A stretch of 64,000 nucleotides of DNA from assembly GCA_964057225.1 (NCBI GenBank), contig OZ059900.1, positions 9,372,501 to 9,436,500 on the forward strand, in the 5' to 3' direction. This DNA comes from Auanema rhodensis. Lineage: Eukaryota > Nematoda > Chromadorea > Rhabditida > Rhabditidae. The stretch's first letter is position 1; each line of letters begins with the position of its first letter. Under the pieces are notes generated by a model that was not told the origin of the DNA, did not search any database, and saw only the letters and a list, made by a program, of their open reading frames with translations. This document shows positions 34,945-48,422 of the stretch, piece after piece. The position numbers and the translations under genes are program-made.

Positions 34945-35933
34945 CTATAATTAAATAATTAGCATAATATATAATACTAATATATTTAAATTTTATAAAC
35001 AATGCAATACTAGTGGCATTATTATGACAAATGAAAGTAATATCTATTTATCAGTTTGGAATATTAACCGGAAATTATCTTAAATATTGCATCTCATATC
35101 TATTACATCATTTTTATCATAAATGGGCTAAACATCATTGATATAGTTAATTCGTCAATATATGCACAGCCAGTATTATTATTGATAGCATAAAAACACA
35201 TAAAAAACATACCATAAGGGGCTTTTGGGTTGGCATCCTGAGATAAGTTCACCGGCAGCTCGGCGGCAGCTCACCCGCACGCACACGGTCCAATTAAAAA
35301 ATGATGATAAATCAATAGAGACAGGTAATCCTGTGTACTTTTAAAGATGCGTATTTATTATTATTATTATGTTATTATAATTACGGTATACAATATCATC
35401 AAAATAATTCGAATTAAGAACAAAAAAATCAATATTTGTTGTTTGTATATTGTGATGTGAAGAGATCACTACAACATAAAAACAAAATATTAATATTGTA
35501 AACAGAATATACTTTTTCTTGATTTTTCTTTGAACTATATATGAAAAACTCAATGGTCAGTTGATGTTGTGAAGTTTAGGAAAATAGAATTTGTTGTATT
35601 CAATACACATGTGTGAATAGATGTTTGCTCTTCTTTGGACATATAAAGAAATATAATCATTTCAGTATTTCATATATTGAATTGATCTCATAGATCAGTT
35701 GATGATGAAGAAAACTTAGTAGAAGCTATCAAAGAAGAATAAGTATATTATAGAGATTAAAATCTTTTTTTAGTTCAAAAATACTTTAAATTCTTTCATT
35801 GAGATTATAATTTTGTGGTATAGTTTACGTAATATATAGAAGATTAATAAAAGTTTATTAAAATAATTTATATACTATATGTATATGTTTATATTATAAT
35901 ATATAACTTATATTTAAAATATGTAGGAATAAA
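34945..35933. other. Intergenic region
   Basis: 1 kb, very AT-rich. A GC-richer patch at about 35220-35295 contains GGCAGCTCGGCGGCAGCTCA, a short direct repeat unlike its surroundings. No gene recognised. Confidence 0.5.
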
Positions 35934-37445
35934 TTATGATTTGTCGTGATAGGTTATCCATGCATTGCAAACAATAGCAGCTGATGCGACGATCAAGAGA
36001 ACATTGATCGTAAGAAGTCCAGTGAGTTCCGGTTGTTCAAAGCATAGATTGTTCTTTAATTGCATAAATGTTTAGAAAACTTGTCAGGCTTCATTTACCT
36101 CTAGTTCATTGAATCTCTCGTTGAACCATGGACTGTTCAATGTTTCAACTGTACTGTTCTGCTCAGATAAGTTAACGTTTTCTGCCAAAAGGTGTATATA
36201 ATACTGAAATTTATATTACACTACCTGTAACATTGAAAGTCAGTAATTCATTTGTTGCATTTCCATTTGCTGTATCAGATCGACGTCTTCGAGGAGGATC
36301 CGGACAAGTTGGTACCTGAAAAACAATTCCTCTAGATCAGCAATGATTGAGTAAATGCTGGCAAACATCACAATATTCAGCGTATAATGGCTTCAATCGG
36401 ACAGAGATTTGACAATCAAACATGATATGATCTTGATCAGCATATTTGTAAACGTGAGCTTCTCGTCCGGCCATTAAATCTTCGGGATATTCCAAATTCG
36501 TCAGTAAGTATTTATCCATTGCACAACTAAAGTCAAATAGTGATGACTAAAATCATCAAATTCGAATTACCCATCTTGATTAAGTAAAGGAACTCGCTCA
36601 CTTTTGCCATTATCAGCATAACATGAGTGTACTGTCATACAGAACGTATTTTTCTCCTCGGATTCACATGACCATTTATGGTAAACCTATTGAATTTGAT
36701 TGTGGACTGGTTATCATAACAGTTCATACCGGCTGTCCAACTTTTGCGTAAAAGACAGGTGGACCAAATGGTGAACCATCTAATACCTCATACTTACAAA
36801 CTGGCATTGGCACCTGTTTAGAATGAAGAACGGCTGGACGCATACTTAACATAGCAATAAAATATTTTGAACGACATTAGAACTTACTTGACCTTCACTT
36901 CTCTTTGAAGATATCTATTGGTTTCTTTATAATAACACTCAATATTAAAGTATTTGTCGTGTTTTGTTAGAAAATCTGGATTAAATGCCAATATGAATGA
37001 TGTACGCACAAATACGCCATTATTTCTTGACTATAAGTATTATTTTCATTTTATTCTCATTCTAATTTTTTCAAAATACCGTAATATTACTTGCTATGCC
37101 GCATCGATCAAAAGGTAATTTTAACGTAGTTTTCAAACTATTGGAACTCTGTTTAATATGAGATCGACAATGAGGATCTGTTAAGTAGCCATGAACAAAA
37201 GCAATTCCGTGAAATGGTGAACTAGTCGAGAATGTAATCTTCAATTCAATAACTCATTTCATAGCAGAGTATGATGTGAAAAATACCTCAAAGTGGTGAT
37301 CAGCACATTTAACCAAAGGATCGTTGATAAGAGTGTTGTTATTTTCTGCGCAACTGATCTAAGAAGTGAAATTCTGGATTATAACACATAATTATCTTAC
37401 CTCTATCAGCATATATATAGTTATTAATAATAAAAAGCGGCACAT
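35934..37445 (-). CDS. ZP-domain cuticlin-like membrane protein (second)
   Basis: Ten exons: 37401-37445, 37287-37358, 37080-37238, 36888-37030, 36730-36844, 36571-36686, 36367-36526, 36225-36315, 36099-36181, 35934-36053; 367 aa. Seen: a hydrophobic signal peptide (MCRFLLLITIYMLIE), a ZP module starting near VKCADHHFEITF, with PFHGIAFVHGYL, FNIECYYKE, MPVCKYEVLDGS, YHKWSC, CMTVHSC, LLTNLEYPEDLMAGREAHVYKYADQ (a cuticlin hallmark), a furin-type RRRR at 279-282, and a TM helix at about 338-358 with a very short tail. Known: such proteins are cleaved and polymerise in cuticle layers such as alae or in apical matrix. It is clearly distinct in sequence from the ZP gene at 470-4275 and is not a recent copy. 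Confidence 0.88.
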
Positions 37446-39021
37446 TATTAATTCATTAGTATAATTTAAATTAATAAAAATTGGAAAAGATATATGTGTT
37501 GCTATGACTTTTCCAATCGTTTATGAGAAGTCGATTTGAAGCAATTTTAACGAAGGGAAATTAAAGACAAGAAAGATGTAAACGTGGAGGTTGACATAGA
37601 TAAAAACAAGATGGAGTTGAAATAAACAAGAATCTCGCGTACCTCACAATTATGATGATTCATATAGATAAATATCATTATTTCATCTTCTTGGGAGCCG
37701 TTCACGATGTTATCTTCTTAATCTGAATTTCAACACAATAGCTGAGGTGAGGAGAATAGAATTTTATTCAATTTTTGAATTTCATAACTAAGTTTGTTCA
37801 TCTTAATTGTATGAATGAAAGCATTTAAGTACTTTATAGTTGTTTTTTCGTTTAATTGTGAAATATTAGTCCCCCCCCCTTCTTCCGTTGCTTGTAAAAT
37901 TATAATCATTTTCAGTGAGAAAAAAAGAAGAAAGATTAGAGAATACTACAGAAAATGTGATAATAAACATTTATTACTGACTATTAATCATATTCAATAG
38001 AAAAAATGCACAATAGAGTAGACTTAAATATAATTATTTGAACTTTTTCATGAAAAAAGCGCATTTTATAAAAAGCATGAAGACATAAAATGATTGACAT
38101 TAGTAGTAATAAAATAAGTAATAAAATAAAAATGGGTTGAAGCACTAGAAAAAGAATTGAAAAAAGAAATACACGAACATATGATATAGAAAGCAATAAA
38201 GCATCTGAAGATACAAAGTGCATAAACGAAAAAAAAAATCTTTTTGAAATACAAAGATTGCATTGATTGTTGAGAAAATTCAACAAATATTTCAGCAAAT
38301 AAAAACGGAGAAAAAAAAAGATCAAAATTTGATAAATTTTAGAAATAAACTGATAAGGCATTGCTAGAATTGATGTCTGATAACTTAAGATTATAAGCTA
38401 AACTTCAAACTAAAAAGATGCAAAAAAGCATTTTCGAACATTTTGTTCCCGAATATGAAAGCACAAATATTTTTCAGATAAGATAAACAACAATATGGAG
38501 CAATAGAAAACTATCTTGATTATAATTTCATTAATGCAATGTATTATTCGGAAACTCAAATATATATCTCTTGAGAGAATTAGGTTAGGTAATATTGTTG
38601 TAACGAGATATAAAGTATTTCAATCTGTGAAGACCCATCTGGTAAGTGAGCATATCCAATTAGCTTCATAGGCTCTTCATTGGCCATATAAGAGGACAGC
38701 CGAAAACATGTTCTATGCATGTGAACAGTAGTTGTTGGCTATGCATTTGCTTCAAAGATGTTTGATACCTACGGCATATATCAATTATAAGCTTATTTTA
38801 TAATTAATGATGATATTACTATTATAATCTGTGTCCCAGAAAACATTTATGAACGTCACTTCAATTTATGTTGAAAAAATTATCTTTTTTTTTAGTTAAT
38901 CCTCTTATTATCTTCCGTTTTCAGTTATTTTATGAAGCACGTCCATTAATTATAACAAAAAAAATTTTCTTCGCAAAAAAAAATGTATAGGCTGATATTC
39001 ACATACTGCAGACAGAACGCC
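37446..39021. other. Intergenic region, divergent promoters
   Basis: 1.6 kb between the second ZP gene and the bHLH gene. A C9 tract lies at 37871-37879. Open frames at 37984-38361 (minus) are low-complexity and unlikely to be coding. Confidence 0.5.
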
Positions 39022-39341
39022 ATGGATTGTGGCATGGATGAGAATGAATATCGAAAACTATCGAAAGCAGAAAGAAGAAAGCGTCGACGAGCTACACCAA
39101 AATATAGAAATCTTCATGCAACACGTGAACGGTACTATCATACGCGAATAATTGACAGATGAATTGACATCATCTCTTTCATTATTCTAGGATACGAGTG
39201 GAGTCATTCAATCAAGCATTTACCCATCTACGCTCACTCTTGCCTACACTACCTGCTGAAAAAAAATTATCAAAAATAGAGATTCTACGCCTATCAATAT
39301 CATATATCAGATTTCTAGATGATTTATTACATATTAAATAA
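39022..39341 (+). CDS. hlh-15: bHLH transcription factor, NHLH/HLH-15 type
   Basis: Two exons, 39022-39131 and 39191-39341, give 86 aa. Almost the whole protein is a bHLH domain: basic region RRKRRRATPKYRNLHATRERIRVESFN, helix 1 FNQAFTHLRSLLPTLP, short loop AEKKLSK, helix 2 IEILRLSISYIRFLDDLL. The sequence matches the NHLH1/2 (nescient HLH) group and nematode HLH-15, which are small neuronal regulators that bind E-boxes as dimers. The start at 39022 was chosen because an acceptor (ATACTGCAG) ends 11 nt upstream and the context GCCATGG is good; an in-frame upstream ATG would lie inside the putative outron. The single intron interrupts the basic region, in the codon for the arginine after ATRE. 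Confidence 0.9.
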
Positions 39342-41908
39342 ATAAAATTGATATATATATCTATATCTATACTTATTTTCTTTATATTTTTTATCGAATG
39401 TCAAAAATAATTGATTATCAAAAAAAATTGTTGCCGTACGGAAACAGGTAATATTCTTCTTTATGTATACGTGGCTTTCTTGTAACTTTTTGCGCTAGTT
39501 TGACGTATAATTCCAAATATCACCATTTTCAAATGTTTCAACGACGTTGCTACTGAAAAGGGGTGAAACTAATACTGTGAATTCAGCAGCTTAGTGCCAT
39601 GATAATATTTTAAGCTGGTGATATCATATCTTAGAACTTTGATTAGAGAGGTGAATTGAGGAGCAGTTGAGAGTTAAGCATTCATTATCGTTTCTGTAAT
39701 CATTTGAACATTGGTGAGGTTCTGATTAACGGAAAACTGTCGTTTACAGCTACCTAAAGTTTGAGTTTGAGCTTTTATAGCTGATACCTATGATATAATT
39801 TTTTATTTTTTCTGAAATTTGTTCATTTGAAATTCTAATTTATTATTCTAACTTGTAGTTATTGTATCAAACTCATTTGGTATCTTGTGACTTATTTGGG
39901 AAAAAGTTCGAATAAGCTTATGCATGCAAGTTTTTCTAATTTATTTATTTTTCTTTCTTTCATTTTTTTATATGTTGAGCATATTTTATAAACTAGAATA
40001 AAATTTTGATCGCTTGAAATAATTGATTTATTCATCACGTGGTTCCTTCAATGTATTCTAATTAAAAGCTGATAAGACTACCTCCGTATATGTCAGATTG
40101 AAAATAAGAACACAAACGTGAGGTAGCTATGATTCCATTTACATGAGGGTTTTTTCTCGTCATTCAGATATTAAACTTCATCATGTTTTTAAGTATTAAT
40201 CTGCTTATTTACTTAACTGTCATAATTTCCTTAGTACCAGTGGGGAAGTCATAAGGTCAGTAGAAGAGCAAATACAAACCTGTGATAATAGTGCGCCTAA
40301 ATACTGAAAATAATTCTTCGTTTTGAGCAAGACGTCCAATTAATTTATGAAAATGACCATTGGTAATTTAAACTTTATAAGTACGTTCTGATTCGCATGT
40401 TGTTGTTCACTATATAAGTTCATATGTTTTAATGCATTTAAACCTCAGCTTTGAATACTTTAAGTCATAGTATTCACACTTTTTCACCTTCATCCTGCTT
40501 GGCAATCACAGCCTTAACACCAGTTTTCATATGTCTGCATCGTTTTTTTCGACTCTAACTTTTCAAAGGGTTAATATGCTTCCATTGCGACCTCTAATCA
40601 TACAATTCTTAATAATTTTCCCTATCTCTCTCTCTCTCTCTCTCTCTGATCATCAAAGACATTCAGAAAAAAGAAAACGAATAAAAACTGATGAATACAA
40701 CTAGTTTTAGTTTTCTTCTGTGAACTAAACTACATTCTCAATTAACTCGAAAATCATTGTGGTTATTGCAAGTTCTACAAGTTATCCATCATACGCGCGG
40801 TATCGTCGTTATTGCTAAAGGAAAGGAGCGAAAAAAAAAAGAGTTTTTCTTTTATTTCACCTCGTTAATCATTAAAATTTTCTAAATTTCATCTTTAAAG
40901 TTGAAAAAAGCTCAAACTGTTGTTTCTTGGTTTTAATTCACATAAAATTCATTCTGCCAAATATTTGACGTTGTTATTATTCAATGATGAGTTTGGAAAA
41001 TTATTGTTTACTGCCACCGTTCTTGATAACTCTTTTGAACAAAAAATAAAATAAACTTTACTTGGTTTGTCCTAATTTGTCCTTCGGCATCTTATTTTTT
41101 GTTTTTCTTCCTTTAAAAAAATGTCTACATATACATCATTGTTTATCAATACATATGAACGTATACACACTTATCAGTTCAGTTTTTGTTGGCTTTGTGC
41201 CTATAGCGCATCATTTTTCGAATAATTGAATCTTTAAAAATCAGATTGTTGACTTAGCATTCTGACTGATATGTTGTACAGTTTATATCAATCATATGAA
41301 TGAGATCTATCTCTAGTCTTTTCGATCTCATCAGCCATTTCTTTAAATTTAAATATAGGCATAAATAAAATATTAACTGATAACATTTTGATCGTCTATG
41401 AATGAACTTTAGACTATCTTTTCAACTTTTCAATTCATTATAATCTCTGTATGCTTATACATAAAAGATAGGAAGCAAGCACTAAGGTTTTTTTGGGTTT
41501 ATCATATTAAACATCTAGCTTGGCTCCTTCGTCTGTTCATTCTTCCAATCTGAACTCTATTACTTAATCCAATCTGTTGACATCATCTAATCATGAGATT
41601 ATTACGCTATCATAGCCCAATTGCACATTGTGTACATGTTATGGATAAGCTAAATGAGTATTCAAATAAAAATACCAGGTGGGAGAAGTATTTATTGATA
41701 TGTGTGTTCTTAATAATAGTTTCCTATAACTAACTTGGTTCATAGTTAATAGAATATATAACTTATTCATGCTGTATAGGTATTAACAGTTGTATTTTCA
41801 TTTTTTTAACAAATAATTGTTTTTAAAACAACTAAAATTTTGTTTTCCGGTGCTTATAACTACAAAATATGTAGATTTTTCATTCTAATATTCACGTATT
41901 ATAGAAAA
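39342..41908. other. Intergenic region
   Basis: 2.6 kb, AT-rich, with a (TC)n microsatellite at about 40627-40649. No exon chain or RNA gene recognised. Confidence 0.5.
40627..40649. repeat. (TC)n microsatellite
   Basis: Uninterrupted CT dinucleotide run of about 11 units. Confidence 0.8.
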
Positions 41909-44068
41909 ATGACTGAACGACGTATGCCAAGTTTACGTATACTTTGTACCGCCCTTATCGTCTCGTTGGGAGGCTCATTTCATTTCGGATATCAATTAGC
42001 TATAACCAATCCAGCTCAGAGTGCTTTTATCCATTTTTTAAATACAACCTGGGGAAATCATATAAACATGTCTCCGAGTACAATGAGTGTAAGTACTAGA
42101 TGTAATATTATTATGAGCTAATAAATTATAGAATGTTTGGAGTTTTACTGTAGCGATATTATTTCTTGGAGCTGTTTGCGGATCATTTTCTATGAGCTTT
42201 GTGGCTGACTATGTTGGCAGAAAGCGTGGCTTATATATATCTATTGGTTTAGGAATAATATCTGCTGCCCTATCCATTATATCAAAATTTGTAAGTTTCT
42301 ACTTCTATCCTTGTTTCTCAAGAAAAAAACTTTTTTAATCTAGATTCCTTCGTTTATTGCTTATATTATTTCTCGTATTACAATGGGATATTCAGTAAGC
42401 TTAAGTCTTGGCTTAGCAGCAGTTTTCTTATCAGAAGTTAGGTATGATGAACAATTCTTAACTAGCAATATTTGTTTTTACTACAGCCCACGTGAGTGTC
42501 GCGGATTAGTTGGCATGATTACGGGATGCGCTGTTCAGCTTGGAACAGTAGTTGGTTCTATCTTAGCTATGCCACAGATTTTTGGTAGCGATAGTTCATG
42601 GTATAAGATGAAATCATTAGCTAATTTATAAAATACATTTAATTAGGTATCTGATATATGTTGCTGAAGGAGCTATTATGTTGTTTTTTATTTGTACGTT
42701 ACCTTATTTACCAGAGTCTCCAGGGTAAGATATATAAATAAGTTTAGCACATGTTCAAACAATGAATTTAGACATTTGCTTAAAGTTGGTGCTGTAACTG
42801 CAGCACGAAACTCAATCCAGTATTATCATGAATGCGATGAAACAACAGCGGATAGTTTATTATCGCAAGTTAAGGTACATCATTGTATTGTTTTATCAAC
42901 AATTTTGTTGAATTTCACATTAGGAAGAGCAAAAAGAAGCGAAAAAGAATTATCGAATTTTGGAAGTAATGGGAAATAGACAACTCCGTAATAAAGTGCT
43001 AATTGGTATTGTGATCGCCTTTGCTATGTCCTTCAGTGGAATTGCTGGTGAGCCGATTAAAATGCTTTTCTTTGTGTAAAAAATAAAAAACTTTCAGTTA
43101 TAAATGCATATGCTGTTCAAATCCTTCTAGACACTGGCTTATCACGTACTGCTGCATCTCTTGCGAATGTCGGTATTGCTTTTGCTAGCTTGGTACGATT
43201 TATCATCACTTTCATATACATTCAAGATATTTTCATTACTTTTCTTTGAAATTGTGTTGTACTTATAAAAATATTTTTTATCAGCAGCTAATTATGATGT
43301 TATAGGTTGCAAGTGCAATATCTTCATTAGGTGTTGATCGGTTCGGTCGCCGCCCACTACTCCTTGTATCGCTTACGGGTCTTCTCATCTGCAATTTCTT
43401 CATTTTTGCACTAATGCTCGCATTTGATATGACATCTGTAAGTATTAATCTGAGAACAGAATGAGGCATTATATCGAAATATGCTCTAAAAAAATAGATT
43501 TTTGAACTTTGACATGGATCAAAATACTTCAAAATGAGATTAATTAATCAACGATAATTACATATATTTACCTTTCAGATACAAGCTCTTGGATTCTGTC
43601 TCATATTTGTTATTTGTATTTTTGTTGTATTTTTCTCTGTTGGACCTGGTCCCTTGTGCTATTTCATTGCAGCTGAGCTTGTTGGACATACAGCTCGCAG
43701 TGCTGCTCAAGGATGGGCCAGTATTGTGCAGATGTTCAGGTATTGACATTCGTGAGTTAAACACATTAAAATCTATAATTTCAGTCGTTTCATATTAGTC
43801 ATGTCATTTCTTCCATTAAAAACAGCTATACACTCATATGCTTATCTTTTATTGTTTATTGCTCCTGTTTTTCTATCAATTGTTTTCTTATACTATCGTT
43901 TACCTGAAACAAAAAATAGAACACCAGATCAGGTACAAACTATACCATAACAACAAATACTTCAAATGAAATGTTTAGGTAAATGAAGAAATGAGTCGAT
44001 TACCTCAGTTATGTGGAAGTCGACCAGTCCATGATGCTCATTCAAATGAATCAATCAACACTGTATAG
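41909..44068 (+). CDS. Facilitated sugar transporter homologue (GLUT/SLC2 family)
   Basis: Twelve exons: 41909-42088, 42132-42290, 42344-42441, 42487-42600, 42647-42724, 42772-42874, 42924-43047, 43098-43192, 43306-43437, 43579-43739, 43785-43932, 43979-44068; 493 aa, the usual GLUT length. Twelve hydrophobic segments with MFS sugar-porter signatures: GSFHFGYQLAITNPAQ in TM1, DYVGRKRGL, SEVSPRECRG, PESPGHLL, DRFGRRPLLL, GPGPLCYF, and PETKNRTPDQVNEEM after TM12. An acceptor (ATTATAG) ends 4 nt before the ATG, fitting trans-splicing. Odd: the TM7 substrate motif QQLSGIN of glucose transporters is replaced by MSFSGIAVIN, losing both glutamines, so the substrate may not be glucose. Class within SLC2 not assigned. 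Confidence 0.88.
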
Positions 44069-47000
44069 ACGTTTAAGAAAGAGGAATTTCATTGATTGTA
44101 CTTACAATATGTATATAATAGTATGATTAATTTTAATTAACGATGATCTATGATATATTATTTTGGTTATAATTGTTATAACTATGTAAAATATCATTGT
44201 ATATACGCGGTATTGAAATTATTATATTATGAGAAAATCAAGAAAAATTATAGATAATTAATGTTTAATGAAATAAATTTTTTTTTGATTTATCTAGATT
44301 ATTATGCAATTTGATTTTGTTTCTTGATTGTTTGGAAACTTTTCCTAAATTTTTTATCGCTCTTACGCCCTCTTTTCAAATTGAAAAAGTAGTTTGTATG
44401 TAGCCAACTATACTGTTCTATGTTGTTCAACTCTTTTCATTTTAGGTTCTATGGCTCTTACCTTAAAACGCATTTTTAGTTATGATTTTCTCACCAAAAC
44501 AGTTGCATTTCAATAACTGCGGCATGTTCTCAACACATGCATTGAATAGGTCATTGTTAAAAATAGGGTATGAATCAGATATGAGACAGATGACTGTTAG
44601 GTATATTGTAAATAATACAAATAAGTAACAGTTGTATTCTACTTTGATCTATTTATTGTAACTTGCGCGCCAATCTATATTCGAATTATTTATATAAATT
44701 TATATCTTTTGTACGTAAATGTTTTTTTTTTTGTGAACAGTTTTATTAGTCTATCAATTCATTGACTTTTTCATTACAATCAAAGGTGGCATTATCTGAC
44801 ATACTATAACAATAAAACCTTGAAAACCTGTTTTTTCTTAGTCGTCTCTAGAATATCATGTCTAGAACGTTATTGAGAATGTACATGTCCATTGACCTGT
44901 TGGGTTTTCATTTTAGTTTTACAATTTTTTTTCATATCGGCATGATTCACATGCTTTTAATTCATATTTTTTTCCAGAAAATTATGTTATTACATACACG
45001 ATTGCATTTTGCGTATGTTTCTCTGTCTCTATGTGTTTTTTTTTCGTAGTTTTCTAATTTCTATCTAATTCATCTGTTTTGTGTAAATGGCAACAGTTAA
45101 ATGCAATGTCTCAGATCTCTTCATTTTGAATCTTCTACCTCATTTCATAGCTCGTCGTCGCTTTTCTTTTAAGTGATTTGTCATCTGCTAGCCAAAAGTC
45201 TCAATGTCTTTTTCTAATCCGTGGACGACATTTTGATACATTTCAAGTGACTTCATTCTTCTATTTCACTTTCTTTCATCTTTGAATTTGACCTGCACAA
45301 TGAATAAAACAATGACTTGAACTAAGTATTACTTCACCGAATATTGATTTCAAGATATCTTTGTTTATACATCTTAGAACAAAGGGAAATCCAGCTGTTC
45401 TATCTCAAAGCGGCTAGTATACACTTATGTTCGGTGTTCTTTTCTTACTTGGATTAGACTTTTTTGAATATTTATTTGTATTCTCATATTTCATGACCTT
45501 TACTTTTTTATATTTACCCACAAGCATAACACCTGCGCTTACCAATAGCTCTTAATTCTGTTCACAATGAGCAGATACTAACCTTCAGGTCATGTTGGTC
45601 TATTAACGACGATCTCTAGGCTTTATGTTCTTCCATTATTCTCATTTACTCAAGTTTTTTCTCATCAAATTTGTGTATTTAAATTAGATTTTTTATTTTT
45701 TATATTCGAAACAGCTGCATAACAGCCTTATTCTGATTCATAAATTGCATGTGCTTTAACATGTGAACGATCAGATGAAACGAGAAGCAATTCTCGTATG
45801 GTCATTATGCTTTCGAGAATTTTAATGCGTCATCTGTGACCTATATCCTGATTCATGTATGACCTGTACACTATTTAACATCTGTCGAGCACTTATTATT
45901 CATTTGAACGAGCTGATCAAGCACTATTTTCCAACATTTTTTATTTGCAAGCTTATATTTTCTAAATTTTAATGCTCAAATACAGTTTTAATAATGTAAA
46001 ATTATATATTTAAATAGTTTTTCAAAGCAGTTCCTTTAATATTTTTTGTTTTTTATTTTTCTACGCTTCATTTCGGTTTCATAACATTTTTCTAATAATT
46101 TGTGTATATTCTTATTATTTCAATCAATTTGATGTATTTAGTTATGAACATGGTAATGTCTTTTCTGTTTTTGGTTCAGACAGTATAATGAGCTATAGAT
46201 CTAGTTGACCTAGATAATATAAGAACAATAGGCGTCCTTGTGCTGACAACCCATTGTTCACAGAAATTTTGGCATAATGTTACATGCTGCTTGAGTACTC
46301 ATACCTACTTCAGCTTGTCTAGAATAATATCTTTTGCTGTTCTTTGTTTTTCTTCTCCTTTTTTAATTTTTTTATTCATCTTTCGGGAATTTCAAAGCGA
46401 TAGCTCCGATGGAGGACGCAATTAAATGCGTGACCTCTACTGAATGTATGGTCTTTCCTTCTTTTTCGCTTTAGTTTTGTCGATATTTTGTTCATGTATC
46501 TTATATTTTAACCACTTTTCGAATCTAAACATTCTTTTTAACTTGTTTTTTTTCTGAATATGGCGATCATGTGGCTCAACTTTTCACACTTGTTTAGAAA
46601 GTGATGAATATATTTTACAAAACAGATGTTCGTTCATAAAGGTTTACGATGAGCTAAGAAATAGTGAGTATTGAGATGATACAGCGGTCACTGCCGTACC
46701 ATCTGTCTTCTAGCTCATTCAGTTGTTATTGATTTTCTCGTGTTCTAAGTATTCTAATGAGAACAGATGTCTCACAATGTCCAGATCGCTCTATTGTGTT
46801 AATACCAACCACTGTCTCTGTCTTTCTGAGAATTCTGTCTAGGAACAGTCAAAATTCTCACACGGTTATCTCAAAATGTTTTGTGAATTTCGTTGAAGTC
46901 ACGTTTTTTTATTATTTTAGTGAATCAAAACACATCTATTGTCAATATACACATTTCTATTATTTGAAATGTTATATAAATATTCTTTTTTCTTATCAAA

Positions 47001-47201
47001 TAATTAGTTATGCATACATAGTTATCAAAGAAGATTGCCATATCACTCTCGTAAAATTTATTTTAATTTTTCTTTCATATGATTATATCATTTTATTCTC
47101 ATTTTTCTTCTTACTATGTATTTTATTCAAAAATTCTAATTTTTAGATTGTGTATTAGTATTTGGCCATTAGCGGCCATATTTTTCTTGTGAGAAAAAAA
47201 A
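44069..47201. other. Gene-poor intergenic region
   Basis: 3.1 kb of T-rich sequence on the plus strand with many short open frames (for example 46757-47146) of low-complexity composition. No domain, RNA gene or repeat recognised. Confidence 0.5.
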
Positions 47202-48422
47202 ATGCTCATTTCAACCACAAAAGGTAAGATAATTCAATGTTATGTACACTATATAAACATGTGTATTAAAGATGCATCAAAGTCAATTTTGGACTCTAAG
47301 CCTAGTCAGAGACGACGATCCAAGGGATTATTTCAATCATCATCGCTGGAGGAGGCACTAGTGGGATTTGAAGCAGCAGGGTTTGTTTATAATAAAGCAT
47401 TTTGAACAATTTGATGCGTTTTAAGAAAAATGACAAAAAAATTAGCTGAAGTTCAAGAGAAAAGCGTGGAAAAGTTATCAGATTGGGCAAGTGATGGCAT
47501 AAATACAGCAATAGGTATAATACTCATAGCTTCATTTTAATAATCTTTAAAAATTTATTCAGATGATGTAACAGGTCGTATGAAAGATTTAATGTTAATG
47601 TATACAAAGCAACAAAAAACGTTAGCTGATCATATGATGAGAAATGCTTCGGTATGTCGTAGATGTTTACATAACGGTTTAAAAATAATTTATTTCAGAA
47701 TATGAGAATATTAATAGAATTAGAAGAAAAGGTTAAAGAAAATGAGAAAGAGGTGGAAAAATTGCGAACAAGAGAGAAAAAATTAGAAAAAGAAATGAAA
47801 AGAAATGAGAATCCTGGCTTTTTGAGAAAGAAAGCTGATTCTGACACCTTGCGCAGTGATTTGAGAGAAGTAAGATAAAACTTGGAATATTTTCATTAAT
47901 GTGTTTATTATGATTACAGTTTTTGGAAACAGCTAAAGAGAAAGAAAAAGCAGAATATGATCTTCTAACAATGAGGAAAGAAATGGAAGTCGCAAAAATG
48001 TTCCAATTCCGTAAAGAAATGAAGGTATATCTGAGAAGAAATTTTAATTCATAATCTTTTAATATAGGGTTTATTCCAATCTTATAATGAGTTTTTTGAT
48101 GCAGCAAGTAGTATTTTCAAATGCCAACAGTGAGTAATAAGTCGTTTTGTGTTGAAAATTGAATAATATTTCAGTGAACTAGTTGAGCTAGTGCCGGCAA
48201 TAAGTACGCAAGATGTTTCAAAAGTGAAATATGAAGGTGGCCAAATCGCCACAGAGAAAGTGAACCAAGTTCGCAGGTATTTAAATGCAATCATTAAAGC
48301 TTGAAAAAAAATTTGATACAATAGAAAAACCTTTTTCTTATTTTTACAGATCTTTGGGAGATTCTCCACCACGTACAAAAATTAATAGCAGACGTAGAAG
48401 TGCTCCGTTTAAAATAATATGA
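47202..48422 (+). CDS. Coiled-coil protein, possibly BAR-like
   Basis: Nine exons: 47202-47223, 47272-47380, 47426-47514, 47563-47651, 47699-47869, 47920-48024, 48068-48129, 48175-48276, 48350-48422; 273 aa. Seen: a basic/Ser N-terminus (SKPSQRRRSKGLFQSSSLEEA), long charged helices through about residues 45-200 (EKVKENEKEVEKLRTREKKLEKEMKR; FLETAKEKEKAEYDLLTMRKEMEVAKMFQFRKEM), then QSYNEFFDAASSIFKCQHELVELVPAI, whose pattern resembles the last helix of BAR/F-BAR domains, and a basic C-terminus (SRRRSAPFKII). No membrane segment. If BAR-like it would bind curved membranes; this is inference from pattern only. A poly(A) signal AATAAA lies at about 48533. Nine phase-compatible exons make the gene itself secure. 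Confidence 0.75.
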
